DNA of 25,692 nucleotides from Chara braunii. Its lineage: Eukaryota; Streptophyta; Charophyceae; Charales; Characeae. This document shows, in pieces, positions 1-9,204 of the stretch. The stretch is taken from positions 8,079,510 through 8,105,201 of the forward strand of contig BFEA01000005.1 in the NCBI GenBank assembly GCA_003427395.1, read 5' to 3'. How positions within the stretch are numbered: the stretch's first letter is position 1; the number at the start of each line of letters is the position of its first letter. Made by a program: the position numbers and the translations under genes. A model generated the notes under the pieces. The model was not told where the DNA came from. It searched no databases and saw nothing but the letters and a program-made list of their open reading frames with translations.

Positions 1-629
1 TGCAATAGAAAACAACAATGCCCCCCCCAAAAATATGGGCGTGTAGGGTTTTTTTAGCCCTTCACGCCCATTTTTTTTTCTTTTCATGCGTTAAAAAATA
101 AAATAAAAATCCTGCACCGAACTTGGATGGTCGACCGAGACGGAACCTGGCCGATTTGGCCGTCGGCTGAGGCCGCGACCGATTTCCCCCCCTTGGTCGC
201 GGTCGGGCGTGCAACATAGGTTAAAAGTGAAATTGTTTTCATGTTCACTTTTTATTTTAATTATAAAATGACACAAAGAAATGAGGGAAAAGTAAGCAAA
301 ACAACGAGAAAACAATGGTTATATATGAAAACCGTTGAAGGAAATGTCATTACACAACATATTTTTAGAATTGCCTAAAACACAAATTTTCACTTCGAAT
401 GTTCACACGTACACAAACATTGTCGAAATGTCAATCCACTCAGTAAATATGTCACTCAGTAAAGCATTTTAACCTCATCAATAACTGATGAAAAGTTGTA
501 GGAAATGTTATTATACAACATATTTTCAAAATTGCCTACAATACAAATTTTCACCGGGAATGTTCACACTCAGTAAACATGTCAACCTTATTTTTCCAAA
601 CCTAGAATCTGAAATTCTCATGGACTTTC
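1..629. other. AT-rich flank downstream of the large minus-strand gene, with hairpin and direct repeats
   Basis: No gene seen. An inverted repeat with 13-base arms and one mismatch lies at 36-48 and 58-70 (TGGGCGTGTAGGG against CCCTTCACGCCCA), with a T-rich loop. A GC-rich patch at about 115-210 has an 8-base inverted repeat (CCGCGACC at 173-180, GGTCGCGG at 195-202). Two diverged direct copies of about 77 bases occur at 334-410 and 495-571 (period 161), each ending in GAATGTTCACAC. Because the minus-strand gene ends at 630, this is its 3' side. It may hold the end of the mobile element, but I could not identify terminal repeats or a target-site duplication. Confidence 0.6.
334..571. repeat. 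diverged direct repeat, two copies of ~77 bp, 161 bp apart
   Basis: Copy 1 (334-410) and copy 2 (495-571) share GGAAATGT, ACAACATATTTT, AATTGCCTA, ACAAATTTTCAC and GAATGTTCACAC with scattered substitutions. The spacer and the sequence after copy 2 repeat short CACTCAGTAAA words. Function unknown; possibly subterminal repeats of the adjacent element. Confidence 0.7.
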
Positions 630-1410
630 CTATCTAACCATCGATAAAATGTAAAATGCTATTCTAAGTCTCATATCAGGAATACTATCTTGTGAGAAAC
701 CAAATGGAGGGAAGTGACCTTTTGCAAGCAAAGATGCAAAACCTAACATAAAAACACCACAACTACAAGGATCCTCTTGAGCAGGAATCTCATCTACCGA
801 TATATCAAAGTAGGATGTAGGCTCCTCCACATGATATTTTCCCTGAAGATTTTGTCGATGAAACTCCACTCTGAAAAAACCTGCCAAAAGTTCAAAGACT
901 TGACCATAGTCAACACGATGGAGAGAGTCTACGAGGCAGAATTTACACTCAGAACGATCTATACTGACATAAGCTAAGGCCCAATGATTTCCGAAATGGA
1001 GAGGGATAATTACTAAGTCAAAATCGAAAAGTTATGTCCTTCACCCATCTCGTCCCTTCGGAGTATGCGATTTCAGTGGACTGAGCCTTTGACAATCTGG
1101 GAAAGAAAAAAAAAAATAGAATATGCACAAACGGAATGTTACAAGAACTTTCATCTCTTGCTACTTCTGCACATGTCGAATCCACCTTGATGTAGTCATT
1201 GGTGATCTGAACGGCTAACAAGTACAAATTGACGACTTCATCATTTAACCATTCCCCATCCTTGGCGGCGACCATGCTGTCTTTCTTTTCCACCTTCTAC
1301 CTCTCCTTGTAATCGACAATGCCGTATTCTTCATTGTCTTCAATGCTGCCGATAATCATTTCAAGATACTCCTTTTCTTCTACAGTAAGGCGTACTGTTG
1401 CTAAAGGAAT
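630..1410 (-). pseudogene. Ulp1/C48 SUMO-protease domain, C-terminus of the giant gene
   Basis: Cysteine protease domain of the Ulp1 (peptidase C48) family, which removes SUMO or related modifiers and is often carried by plant mobile elements. Reading from 1410: IPLATVRLTVEEKEYLEMII, an in-frame TAG at 1297-1299, then GEWLNDEVVNLYLLAVQ (the WLNDE substrate-groove motif). An 11-A run on the plus strand near 1106-1116 encodes a Phe run. One extra base in the A4 run at 1020-1023 breaks the frame; after it DLVIIPLHFGNHWALAYV (catalytic His), CLVDSL (catalytic Asp), IPAQEDPCSCGVFMLGF (oxyanion Gln and catalytic Cys, the second of the pair) are all present. The domain ends FYILSMVR then TAG. Catalytic residues are complete; only the stop and one-base slip disable it. 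Confidence 0.85.
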
Positions 1411-1528
1411 CTGAAACGAAGGGTCATGCACTGCATACAAACACACATACAAACAACAATAGAGCAACTAAAACTTCATACAAAAAGGGACTTTTCGTCA
1501 ACTGATATACTACATAGACATGAGCTCA

Positions 1529-1818
1529 TGTTGTTGGTTGTCTATCCGTTTCGCTATCAGTGCTGCTATCCATAAAAGATAAACTGCAACCTGTGCGATG
1601 CAATTTCTTCCCTTTTGTAACGCTTATTCCAACAGCTTTAAACATCCTTAGGGCAGCTGGCTTCACAGATGGAAATGTCATGGGTGTACGACTTCTTCTC
1701 TCATTTTTGGGCAACAACGACAAAGTTGATAAAGTTTGCAAGCCACGACGAATGATATTCTTCTCTCTCTTATTTTGCGAGCGTACATGTGTCGTTTTCC
1801 ACAATTCTTTTCGTCGCC
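1529..1818 (-). pseudogene. basic exon between intron and protease domain (giant gene)
   Basis: After the acceptor the frame reads GRRKELWKTTHVRSQNKREK, then KNIIRRGLQT and LLPKNERRSRTPMTFPSVKP, ending at TGA 1526-1528. It is Lys/Arg/Ser/Thr-rich with SxxDSETD at its end, typical of the poorly ordered region in front of Ulp1 domains. The TGA may be either a disabling stop or inside a second intron whose acceptor is TTTCAG at 1411-1413; possible donors are GT at 1513, 1510 or 1483, none decisive. Confidence 0.5.
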
Positions 1819-2101
1819 CTGCATGATTGACAAGATAAAACATTACGAGTTTAAGTTCGATTTTCCATTATTGAAACTGACTCATGAATACCAATACAAA
1901 ATATATGATAATTGCACTTCAAACAAAATACATGATATTGCAATTTTTCTCTTCAGTAAACGTAGAGTTGCAAAGCTAGGTAAAAAAACAGTATATCTGA
2001 GGGATCGACACTATCACACATAAGGGAGATGAGTGCATGTGATGTAACCACTAATCCGCATATAGTATTAGATATTCCTCCTAAGATAAGAAAGTACTCA
2101 C
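1819..2101 (-). other. spliceosomal intron (283 bp) in the giant gene
   Basis: The minus-strand donor is CGAG followed by GTGAGTAC (intron starts at 2101). The acceptor is AATCATGCAG (CAG at 1819-1821), followed by GGCGACGAAAAG. The intron is AT-rich compared with its exons. Joining the flanks keeps the frame (codon split after its first base, giving Gly) and removes a stop-bearing stretch. This is direct evidence that the window is eukaryotic nuclear DNA. Confidence 0.8.
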
Positions 2102-2436
2102 CTCGATGGCTAACTCTCAGTTTCTCTTCAACACGACCTTCTGTCACACCTTCCATATGCGATGGCGTAATAAGAGATTCCTCGATAGCTATGACGAGGT
2201 TAACAGACTGTGGTGTTTGAGGTTGTTCAAGCGTTTGTTGTTCTTGTACCTGTAGTCACATTTCCAATCTTCGTATCCAGAGAGAGTTCGTCAACTTCCT
2301 CTGACAAAGTATTTACTTCGGCTGACATCGTCAACGACGACATCCGTAATTCCGTGAGTGTACCAGTAATATCCACTTGCATAGTGACACTGCCGCCCAC
2401 TAACATCGTGGTCGCCCCAACTTGGTAGCTGTACTC
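2102..2436 (-). pseudogene. coiled-coil segment and end of the exon before the intron (giant gene)
   Basis: One frame reads VGATTMLVGGSVTMQV then ITGTLTELRMSSLTMSAEVN and TLSEEVDELSLD, a heptad-like pattern of Leu/Val/Met with Glu, suggesting a short coiled coil. Near 2245 the frame changes to QEQQTLEQPQTPQSVNLVI, continuing IEESLITPSHMEGVTEGRVE up to the splice donor at 2101 (CGAG then GTGAGT). This could be a dimerisation element ahead of the protease. The link to the next exon is supported by in-frame splicing. Confidence 0.55.
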
Positions 2437-2960
2437 ACGCCCTTGCCACTCACACCGCCTTTTCGTCCCGAAGTCTTGGCACTTGCACCGGCGATCGATC
2501 CCCATTGCAGTGTCGGGTTGGACTCGACCACGAGTTTCTCCGCTTGGTCAAGCAGGGAGCGCTCCAATAGTGGACCACTGTCGTGTTCGACTCGACCGTG
2601 TGACCCTTTGACAGGTGAAACAACGCCGGCAGTTGAACCACCGCCGGTTGGTCCCGAAGCCTTGCCACTTGTACTGGTGATTGATCCCGATCCCACTGTC
2701 GGGTTGGACTCGACCGTGAGTTTTTTCGCTTGGTCAAGCCGGGAGCGCTCCAATGCTGGACGAGTGTCGTGTTCGACACGACCGTGTGACCCTTTGATAG
2801 GTGCAACACCGCCGACAGTTGAACTACCCCCGCTTGGTCCCGAAGCCTTGCCGGTTGCACCGGCGATCGATCCCGATCCCAATGTTAGGTTCGACTCGAC
2901 CGTGAGTTTCTTGAGGCCCGTGAGACATTTCGAGTTTTCGTAGTTCACCATGACTTATGC
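2422..2960 (-). repeat. 186-bp tandem repeat encoding 62-residue Gly/Ser-rich units in frame
   Basis: Equivalent positions 2515, 2701 and 2887 mark a 186-base period over roughly three copies, the last one partial. Because 186 is divisible by three, the unit is 62 residues: a KLTVESNPT-type start, GSGSI, GKASGP, a Gly/Ser run, then SHGRVEHD and LERSxLDQA. It lies between the enzyme-like part of the giant gene and its coiled coil, so it looks like an expanding flexible linker. Sequence identity between copies is high, so expansion was fairly recent relative to the gene's other decay. Confidence 0.85.
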
Positions 2961-3965
2961 CCTTGCCGCTTGCACCGATGCTTATTGCCGAACCCTCGAC
3001 ACTTGCACCGACGCCCAATCCCGATCCCTTTCCATGCTCACCGCCGCTTGATCCTGATCCCTTGCCCTCTGTTGCTTGACGCCCCTGGGACCTTTCAGTT
3101 TTTTGCAGTTCCCCACGACTTGCATCCTTGCCGCTTGCACCGTCGCTTGGTCCCGGACCCTTGCCACTTGCACCGCTCCTCGATCCCAATCCTTTGCCAT
3201 GCGCACCTCCGCTTAATCCGGATCCCTTGCCATGCGCACCACCGCCGCTTGGTCCTTTCCTCTCCCCTTCTCTGTGCTTGAGATCTTCTTCGATATGCCA
3301 ATTATATCCATAAGCCGGGCTGGTTTCTCTATCAGAGAACTCTTCGAGATACTCAAGCCACTGCGATGTTTTGAACTCTTGAAAAATTTATGATCTTCTT
3401 ACATCTAGTCTTGATTGAGAAACCTCCGGATTAAGTAGCAGTAGTCGCTTGCCAATTTGATTATTGACGTGTTTGAGAAAGTTCGATTCTGACATACGTC
3501 TGTGGAGGCAAAATTGTCACTCCCCTTCTTCTTTTATAGCCATAACCCACTTCCCTCTCGCCAATGCAGGTTGGAAGTGCTGGGGGTGCCATATAATGTG
3601 ATGACCCCATGTGTCATCATCCGTCACCGTATAATCGTCTTGGCATACTATAGGTCCAGGAAGCTGTGCAATGTCCGCAGGGATTCAAAGACTCATCAGA
3701 TGGAGGTTGTTGTGGAGTTCGAGAGCGTAGCATTTCCATAAAAGTACTTGGGCTGTTTGCAAATGGCAACAGACTTGCCAACAACTTTGGGGAGAGCATT
3801 GCTTGAACCTTCGAATCCAGAATGCCTCTGGATGACACTGTCATCGTATTGCCCGCCATCTGAGTAGGTGTAACAATAGAAGAAGTCGACGGACGAGTCA
3901 TTAACAGATCCGTTGAAACCGCCATACTTGAGCTCCTCCAAAACCGGACGATGTGCCTTGAACAC
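2960..3965 (-). pseudogene. post-methyltransferase segment of the giant gene, leading into the Gly-rich linker
   Basis: The frame shifts near 3970, after which RWVFKAHRPVLEELKYGGFN reads on to TGA 3696-3698 and, past TAG 3648-3650, shifts again near 3640-3655. The next frame reads DDYTVTDDDTWGHHIIWHP through TGA 3517-3519 and TAA 3388-3390 into SQWLEYLEEFSD, then enters Gly/Ser/Lys repeats of the type AHGKGSGLSGG and ASGKGPGPSDG (about 2960-3260). I recognise no family. Its length and residue composition argue for coding origin, because alternative frames here are poor in ordered hydrophobic pattern. Confidence 0.5.
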
Positions 3966-5713
3966 CCATCTTCTGCGAAGCCGAGCTACAAGCTATTTGC
4001 CTCTCATCTGCCAAAGTCGCTTGCAAAGTGCCATCAACATTTTCTTCGTCTGAGTCCTCGGCATCAAACTCCTCACCATTCTCAAAACAAGTTGCATAAC
4101 CTGCGATAGTAAACGCCCCGATTTGTTGGTCGAAGTACATTATCTCCAAACGGTCAAGAAATGCAACTTCCTTCTCCGATGGCGCTTTATGATAACCCCT
4201 CAAAAGCGTCTCCATTTTTCTTCTTCTGAAGACATAAGCACGTTCCCCTCTGTGTTGCGGCTTTGTTTCGAAAAGACACTCCGCAAATATTGATAATGTT
4301 TTGGCCAACTTTGTAGACGAGATCACGACCTTCATCATATCGAGGAGGCGGCTTAATAAATTTGACGAAGTAATCTCGAGTTCCGACCATCTTGTTGATG
4401 AACTGAGTGAGGAACTCGAACTTCATATCCTCCCCTTCTAGCACAATGTAATAACGGTGACTCTTTAACAACTCCCAAACCAACGCCGCATGACCTTTTC
4501 CCAGGAAAACGACAGCCTCATCCGCAAGACAAAAGTGCTCCAATGTCTCCACCATCACATTCGGCTCCCTTTCCAAACCATCATAGACAATTTTCTCTTT
4601 TGGTTCCATACCTGCCATTTTTTACTTTGTTGGCGAAAAATTCTTCTACACGACATCAGTCAACATCTTCGGTTTTCTCTCTCTCCGCACAAGTGCCGAT
4701 ATGTCAGTCACCTGCTCGCCAGATGATGGACCTGCAGCTTGAATATCTTCAAATAAGGGAATAGTGCTGTGATGATAATCCCCGTCGTTGGAGAACATGA
4801 TGACCACCGTTCTGTCTGTGTCCTCCGAAGGCAAGTTTGCAACCTTATATGTTAATTTCCCCTTTGTTTGCTGTTGACGAGTCCATTTCAGAAGATCCAA
4901 GTGAATGTCCCACCTCGCGACTCGCCTGGAGAATGTGAACTCACAAGAGCGTGGAACGAAGCACAACAATGTCCAATACTCGCCACCAAGTTTTTCCATG
5001 AACTTCCAGAGCCCATCAAACACTTGTTTAGTCCACGTACCCTTCCGGGTTGGGCGATGCAAATCCAAGACGGTTGTGTGGCATGTCAGTTGTCTAACGA
5101 CTCTATACATCTCCTTGCAATCCATCTCGTCTGAAACATCGCTCGGTTCCCATTGGAATGGTACGAAGACAGATTTCACGCCCTGTTTCTGGAAATGTAT
5201 ATATTTCGCTTGTCCCGACATACGAATGTTTTGCGAACCCCTGGTTTCGGATTTGCCCAACAACTTGTTGACAAATTGAATAAACTCTTCGGGGCATTTC
5301 TCTACAAGCGATTTTGTTTTCTGTAAGCCCTCTTCTCCTTTCTCGTCCTCTCCTCCAAGTGTAGTCGGAAATTACCGCACCCAACTCATGTCTTTGAAAT
5401 GCTGTCGCTGGTCGATCCACCTCTCGGATGTCAATCCTTGATCACGATACTTATCGAACACATCAGAAAGGTTGTCGAAGAATGGTTCCTTCCACTCTGA
5501 CGGCTTCTTGTAAGGGTCAGAAATGAAGACAAAGTAGTGAAACATTCTCAACATTGCTCTTTCCAGCTTCACCATTTCCACGTATATCTCCATCGAATGT
5601 TTCACGGCAGTGTGAGCAACTTTACTTAGCTTTGGAACCAGTATGACACTGCGCGCGAGAATGTCTCGCAACAGCTGAAGCCGCTCACACCTCCTCAACA
5701 TAGACATAGTCTT
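3901..5713 (-). pseudogene. middle of the giant gene: helical block and methyltransferase-like motif I segment
   Basis: Continues the preceding frame after TGA 5714 and carries further stops at 5372 (TAA), 4646 (TAG) and 4622 (TAA); the frame shifts at 4200-4260. It starts with a Leu-rich helical block (LRRCERLQLLRDILARSVI), then a strand-rich region (SVFVPFQWEPSD; EYWTLLCFVP; TVVIMFSNDG). At 4427-4513 the string VVFLGKGHAALVWELL, followed by RYYIVLEGED and preceded by REPNVMVETLEHF, resembles the Lys-Pro / FxGSGT / Glu-Asp layout of the SAM-binding motif of beta-class N4/N6 amino-methyltransferases. The second Gly-Ser-Gly-Thr residues are altered and I see no clean DPPY catalytic motif, so this copy or the whole family may be inactive. 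Inference only. Confidence 0.4.
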
Positions 5714-7684
5714 TCATGATCTGATATCCGGATCGTGCACAGCCACGAGGTAAACAGGTCCATTAGTACCCTGAATCCAGTGCACTGAAGCCCTGACTCC
5801 ATTTTTCAACTCGAATCCGGGTCCAGGACTCGGCGCTTTCCCCGATTCACCTTGTTTGGTGGCAGGCTTCACAACATCTCTCCCCGATAACTGTCCACTT
5901 TCCCAAGCAAAATACACTTGTCGCACCTTGTTGAAAACTTCTTCTGTCGTCTTTGCTAATATCATGTAAGGCCCGAGGAAGTCGGACCACTCCCTGGTTC
6001 ATTGCTTAAGCGACATATTAACCAAATGATCAATCCCGGTCGAGCGTAGAGTCTTCGCCGCAAACTTTCCGTATTCCACATTTTTGACGTCTGCAGCAGA
6101 TCCGCCTATAGCATCAGTACGACCGCATGCCAGCCACAACTTTCGTATGTCCTGAATGACAACAATCTGATGCGGAGGAGTATTTCATTTGTCTTTCGCA
6201 TTTTGGAAATTGCTCAAGGTGCCGTAATTCTCCATGCTGCTATCCGGATAGTAAACAGGCCTTGCAGTCCAGTAATCCAAACGGAGCTCACGGGCGATGT
6301 CAGGGCGCTCTTGAGAACATTTCCTTGCCGCCGCAACATTATGTTGACCACTGAGAGGGTACCAGTAGTACTTGCGCACGGATTGGAGATCGAATTCGTC
6401 GGGCGTCACTCTTCTTGCTCTCACATTTGTTCCGGAAGCGTCAATGTGCATTGTATCATGTAGCCCAACCAACAAACGGACAAACTTCTCATATAACGTA
6501 CATACATTCACCCCGGCTTCTCCGATCGTTCTCTCTCTGATAGCTACCTCACCCGATTCAACCATTGCGTTGTAAATGTCATCAACATGTAGCTGACCGA
6601 GAAAGCGTTGATTATATATGAACTCCTCGTTAGGGATATCCAGAGTCCTGTCAAACTGGATAGAAATGAACTGCATGTCCGGCCTCTGGTTACCATTCTC
6701 GTCGAACTTAGGGAAGAAGTCTTTGCCCAGATGGCCAAAAAAGTTCCCCAGCGGCAGAATCTGCAAACTTGGCGGTCTGGTGACTATCTTGCCCACAGCG
6801 TCTTCATCTGACTGTGGGTGGTCCGCTGGAAAAACGGAAGTTTTTTCCATCACACCTCCCCTCGTTGTTTTTTTCCTTGGCTGACGTTTTTTCTTCATAG
6901 CCTCCTCAACCTCCCGCGTACGCTGGACCGCCTCATCCATTGGCAGCGGTTTCAACTTACGTTTGTGACCCCCCTCCTGCTTGGTTCTCTTACTGTCCAA
7001 AGCACTTCTCCTCTTTTGCCTGATCTTCCTCTTCTTCTCAGCCAGCCGTGCTGCATCGGCATATGCCGTCACGACCGTCATTTCGTGGTGCATTCCCCCA
7101 CCCCCTCGATCAACATTCCAATGTCCATGTCCTGACGGGAGCTGTTGCTTTCATTCGTGATCCCGATGCACATCTGTATACCCTCCCTCGCCGGTCGTTT
7201 CCTCTTCTTGCCCTTCACCCTCATACTCAATCCCTAGCCCACCCTCTAATTCGCCACCCCTCTCGCTGATTGTCTCCTCACTCTCTACTTCCGGTTCTTC
7301 CCCACGCTCTCCTCTGTCTCCTCTGTCATCGCCACCCTCCTCATATTCTTCGCGTTCTTCATCGCGCTCCGAATCTTCCTCGCTGCTCTCCTCGTCGTCA
7401 TCTCCAAAATATTGTGGCCTCCCCTCAGCACGGCTTGGAATGGCGAAGTCATAACATGGTGGATGGACCAAGGAAAAGGGTTCCTTGGTTGATGTTGTTC
7501 TGGACTTCACAGGGGCTGACGACACGATTTGCCGCGACACGAACCTTTCTCCCCGATCTGCCCAGATTTCGGAACTCGCGTTGCAGCAACCAGAGTTCGA
7601 AAGGATTGTGGACGACGGACACCTATAGTGAGTGGTCTCGACGAGGGAGCCGCCTCCAAGGATGACGAAAGCACTCTTTCCGGC
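5714..7684 (-). pseudogene. acidic tract, basic NLS-like clusters and ParB-like (GQHN) domain of the giant gene
   Basis: One frame runs from about 7684 to 5714, broken by TGA at 7151, 6185 and 5999. It begins with FVILGGGSLVE and NSGCCNASSEIWADRGERFV. An Asp/Glu-rich stretch follows (about 7270-7420), then Lys/Arg clusters (KKRKIRQKRR; KKKRQPRKK) typical of nuclear targeting. At 6185-6673 the layout resembles a ParB/sulfiredoxin-like domain: a strand-rich start (FISIQF, IPNEEFIYNQRFL, a helix ending AMVESG), then YYWYPLSGQHNVAAARKC with GQHN at 6338-6349, comparable to the GERR/DGQHR motif, then ARPVYYPD and LSNFQN. The next part (KLWLACGRTD to VYLVAVHDPD) is probably helical. ParB assignment is by motif only; confidence moderate. 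Confidence 0.55.
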
Positions 7685-8416
7685 TCAGATATGCGGTCGT
7701 CAGGATGCGCCACCGGCTCCTGCCTTGCGACCACATTACTATCGAAGAACGCGAAAACCGATGGAAGGTCCGGCAACGTCAATTTCCTCGTCCCAGGCAG
7801 ATTGAAAATATCAAAAAGCGTCTTGCCGTACCCAGCGTGTTTGACCCAACGAAGAGCAACGCATTTGACATTTGTCATCCACTCACCTTTCGCGTTAAGG
7901 ACCATCGTCAACTCCAACATGGCCAACGGTGAACCTCGTCCACCCCACTTCACCACACCACCAATCGGCACAACTTTGATCACCACGTATAGAACCAGTC
8001 CACTTGAGGGTTCCCCGATTCCACCCACCCAGTCCAACATCTAACACTTGTCTTTGTGGTCGACGACGGGCACCTCGTCTCCCACACCTGCTACGGACGT
8101 TTCACCAAACCTTTTACGCCTGGGCACAACGTCTATTGCAGATTTCCCCTGCCGACCACCAGTCACCTCCTCCTGACCCGCAGGCCCGCCACTCATCAAC
8201 ACAGCCACATCCGGTCCAGAACCGCGAACACGAGTGGAAGGAGTGCCCGTAGAAGGCGCACCCCGCATCACCGGGGTTCGTTGGCCCTTAGACCCTGGTG
8301 TCTCATCAGTCCCCACGCCAGCGGTCGGTGTCCCCTTCTTTTTTTTTCAGAGATTGCTCCATGCTCCTGAAACTTCTACTAGCACGTCGTTTGCTTGGCT
8401 TCCCCTCCCGATCCAT
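7685..8416 (-). pseudogene. N-terminal segment of the giant gene: basic start and conserved-looking globular block
   Basis: ATG at 8414-8416 opens a basic leader (MDREGKPSKRRASRSF). The frame is lost at a minus-strand A9 run (8339-8347); removing one base would restore continuity into a Gly/Ser/Thr/Pro-rich linker ending at an in-frame TAG (8041-8043). After it comes a block with LVLYVVIKVVP, VVKWGGRG, LAMLELTMVL and WVKHAGYGKTLFDIF, ending near 7690. The alternation of hydrophobic and charged residues looks like a folded beta-rich domain, but I do not recognise the family. A TTTCTTTCAG tract at 8436-8446, just before the ATG, resembles a 3' splice site, so a 5'-UTR intron is possible. Confidence 0.6.
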
Positions 8417-8537
8417 CTCGAGCGACTAGTCGCAGCTGAAAGAAAACGCACAAGTGCGAATGCAGTCATTGCCTTGCCGATGTGCAAATACCATAGAAAT
8501 CGAAAACAACAATAGACAAGAACATGCAACAACAAAA
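8417..8537. other. presumed 5' flank of the giant gene
   Basis: Short non-repetitive stretch upstream (minus-strand sense) of the ATG at 8416. It has the pyrimidine tract and CAG at 8436-8446 noted above. I see no convincing TATA box or terminal inverted repeat, so the left gene's promoter and element end are unplaced. Confidence 0.35.
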
Positions 8538-9145
8538 GTGGGATACTGGACGACCATCGTGTCGAACTCGACGAACAGAGTCGGACACGAGGACAATAGC
8601 GGGGCAATACAGCGTGACGGCCACAATGTCCCTTCAACTCGTTGTCGTGTCCGACTCGACGGACGGAAGCGCACGTCATGAGGTCGCCGAAAGACGCACG
8701 CACCGTTCGATGACTATTGTGTCGAACACGAAAAACAGCGGACAGCAGATCACAGTGTCGCTGTCATGTCGAACTCGACGGTAGGAAGCGGACGTCATGA
8801 CACGATCGTCGAGCCCGGCATGACAAACAACGCACGACACATGTTGCAGGCGAACGACCTGCACGTCCTTATCGGACACGAGCATGAAAGCGGGGCAACA
8901 TCGCGCGTCAGCGACACAGTCCTCCAACTCGTCGTCGTGTCTGACTCGACGGTTGGAAGCGGACGTCATGACACAGTCGTCGAGTAATCGAACACGAGAA
9001 CAGAAGACAAGAGATGTTCGTTGGAGAACAACCCGCACGATCGAGTCAGACACGACGATGAATGCAGACCGATATTGCGTGAGCACGACACCGCCCCTTC
9101 AACTCTTGGTTGTGTCCGTCTCGATGGTCGCAAATGTAGCTCCTC
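8538..9145. repeat. diverged ~291-bp direct repeat rich in GTGTCGNACTCGACG words
   Basis: Two long copies and a third partial one. GCGGGGCAA occurs at 8599 and 8890 (period 291), and CAACTCGTTGTCGTGTCC-like strings followed by GACTCGACGG and GGAAGCG-CACGTCATGA recur near 8632, 8922 and (partly) 9095. No coding potential beyond chance open frames. Its core word is shared with the satellites at 11.0-12.6 kb, so it may be an older branch of the same repeat family. Confidence 0.7.
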
Positions 9146-9204
9146 ACGGCTCATAGGCCGGGGGTTTATGTGTCGTCGTTCGTGTGTCACGCCCACAACA
9201 TGAG

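Larger units (their letters stand above)
630..8416 (-). pseudogene. giant decayed mobile-element gene: ParB-like / methyltransferase-like / Gly-rich repeat / Ulp1 (C48) protease
   Basis: What looks like a string of small minus-strand open frames is one gene. It starts at ATG 8414-8416 (MDREGKPSKRR...) and ends at TAG 630-632. In-frame stops split it at 8041, 7151, 6185, 5999, 5714, 5372, 4646, 4622, 3696, 3648, 3517, 3388 and 1297 (lowest base of each), probably also 1526. Reading resumes in the same frame after each. Frame changes fall near 8340 (A9 run on the minus strand), 7680, 4200-4260, 3970, 3640-3655, 2900-2950, 2410-2440, 2245 and 1020-1023. A GT-AG intron (1819-2101) splices in frame; a second is likely with acceptor at 1411-1413. 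The product would be roughly 2,400 residues and nuclear, judging by basic clusters and the SUMO-protease domain. Frame continuity is seen; the domain names other than Ulp1 are inferred. It could instead be several fused genes, but no internal promoter or fresh start is evident. Confidence 0.8.

Noticed and set aside
2422-2943. Plus-strand 173-residue open frame over the 186-base repeat
   Set aside because: Antisense shadow of the Gly-rich linker; the minus strand connects to flanking coding segments.
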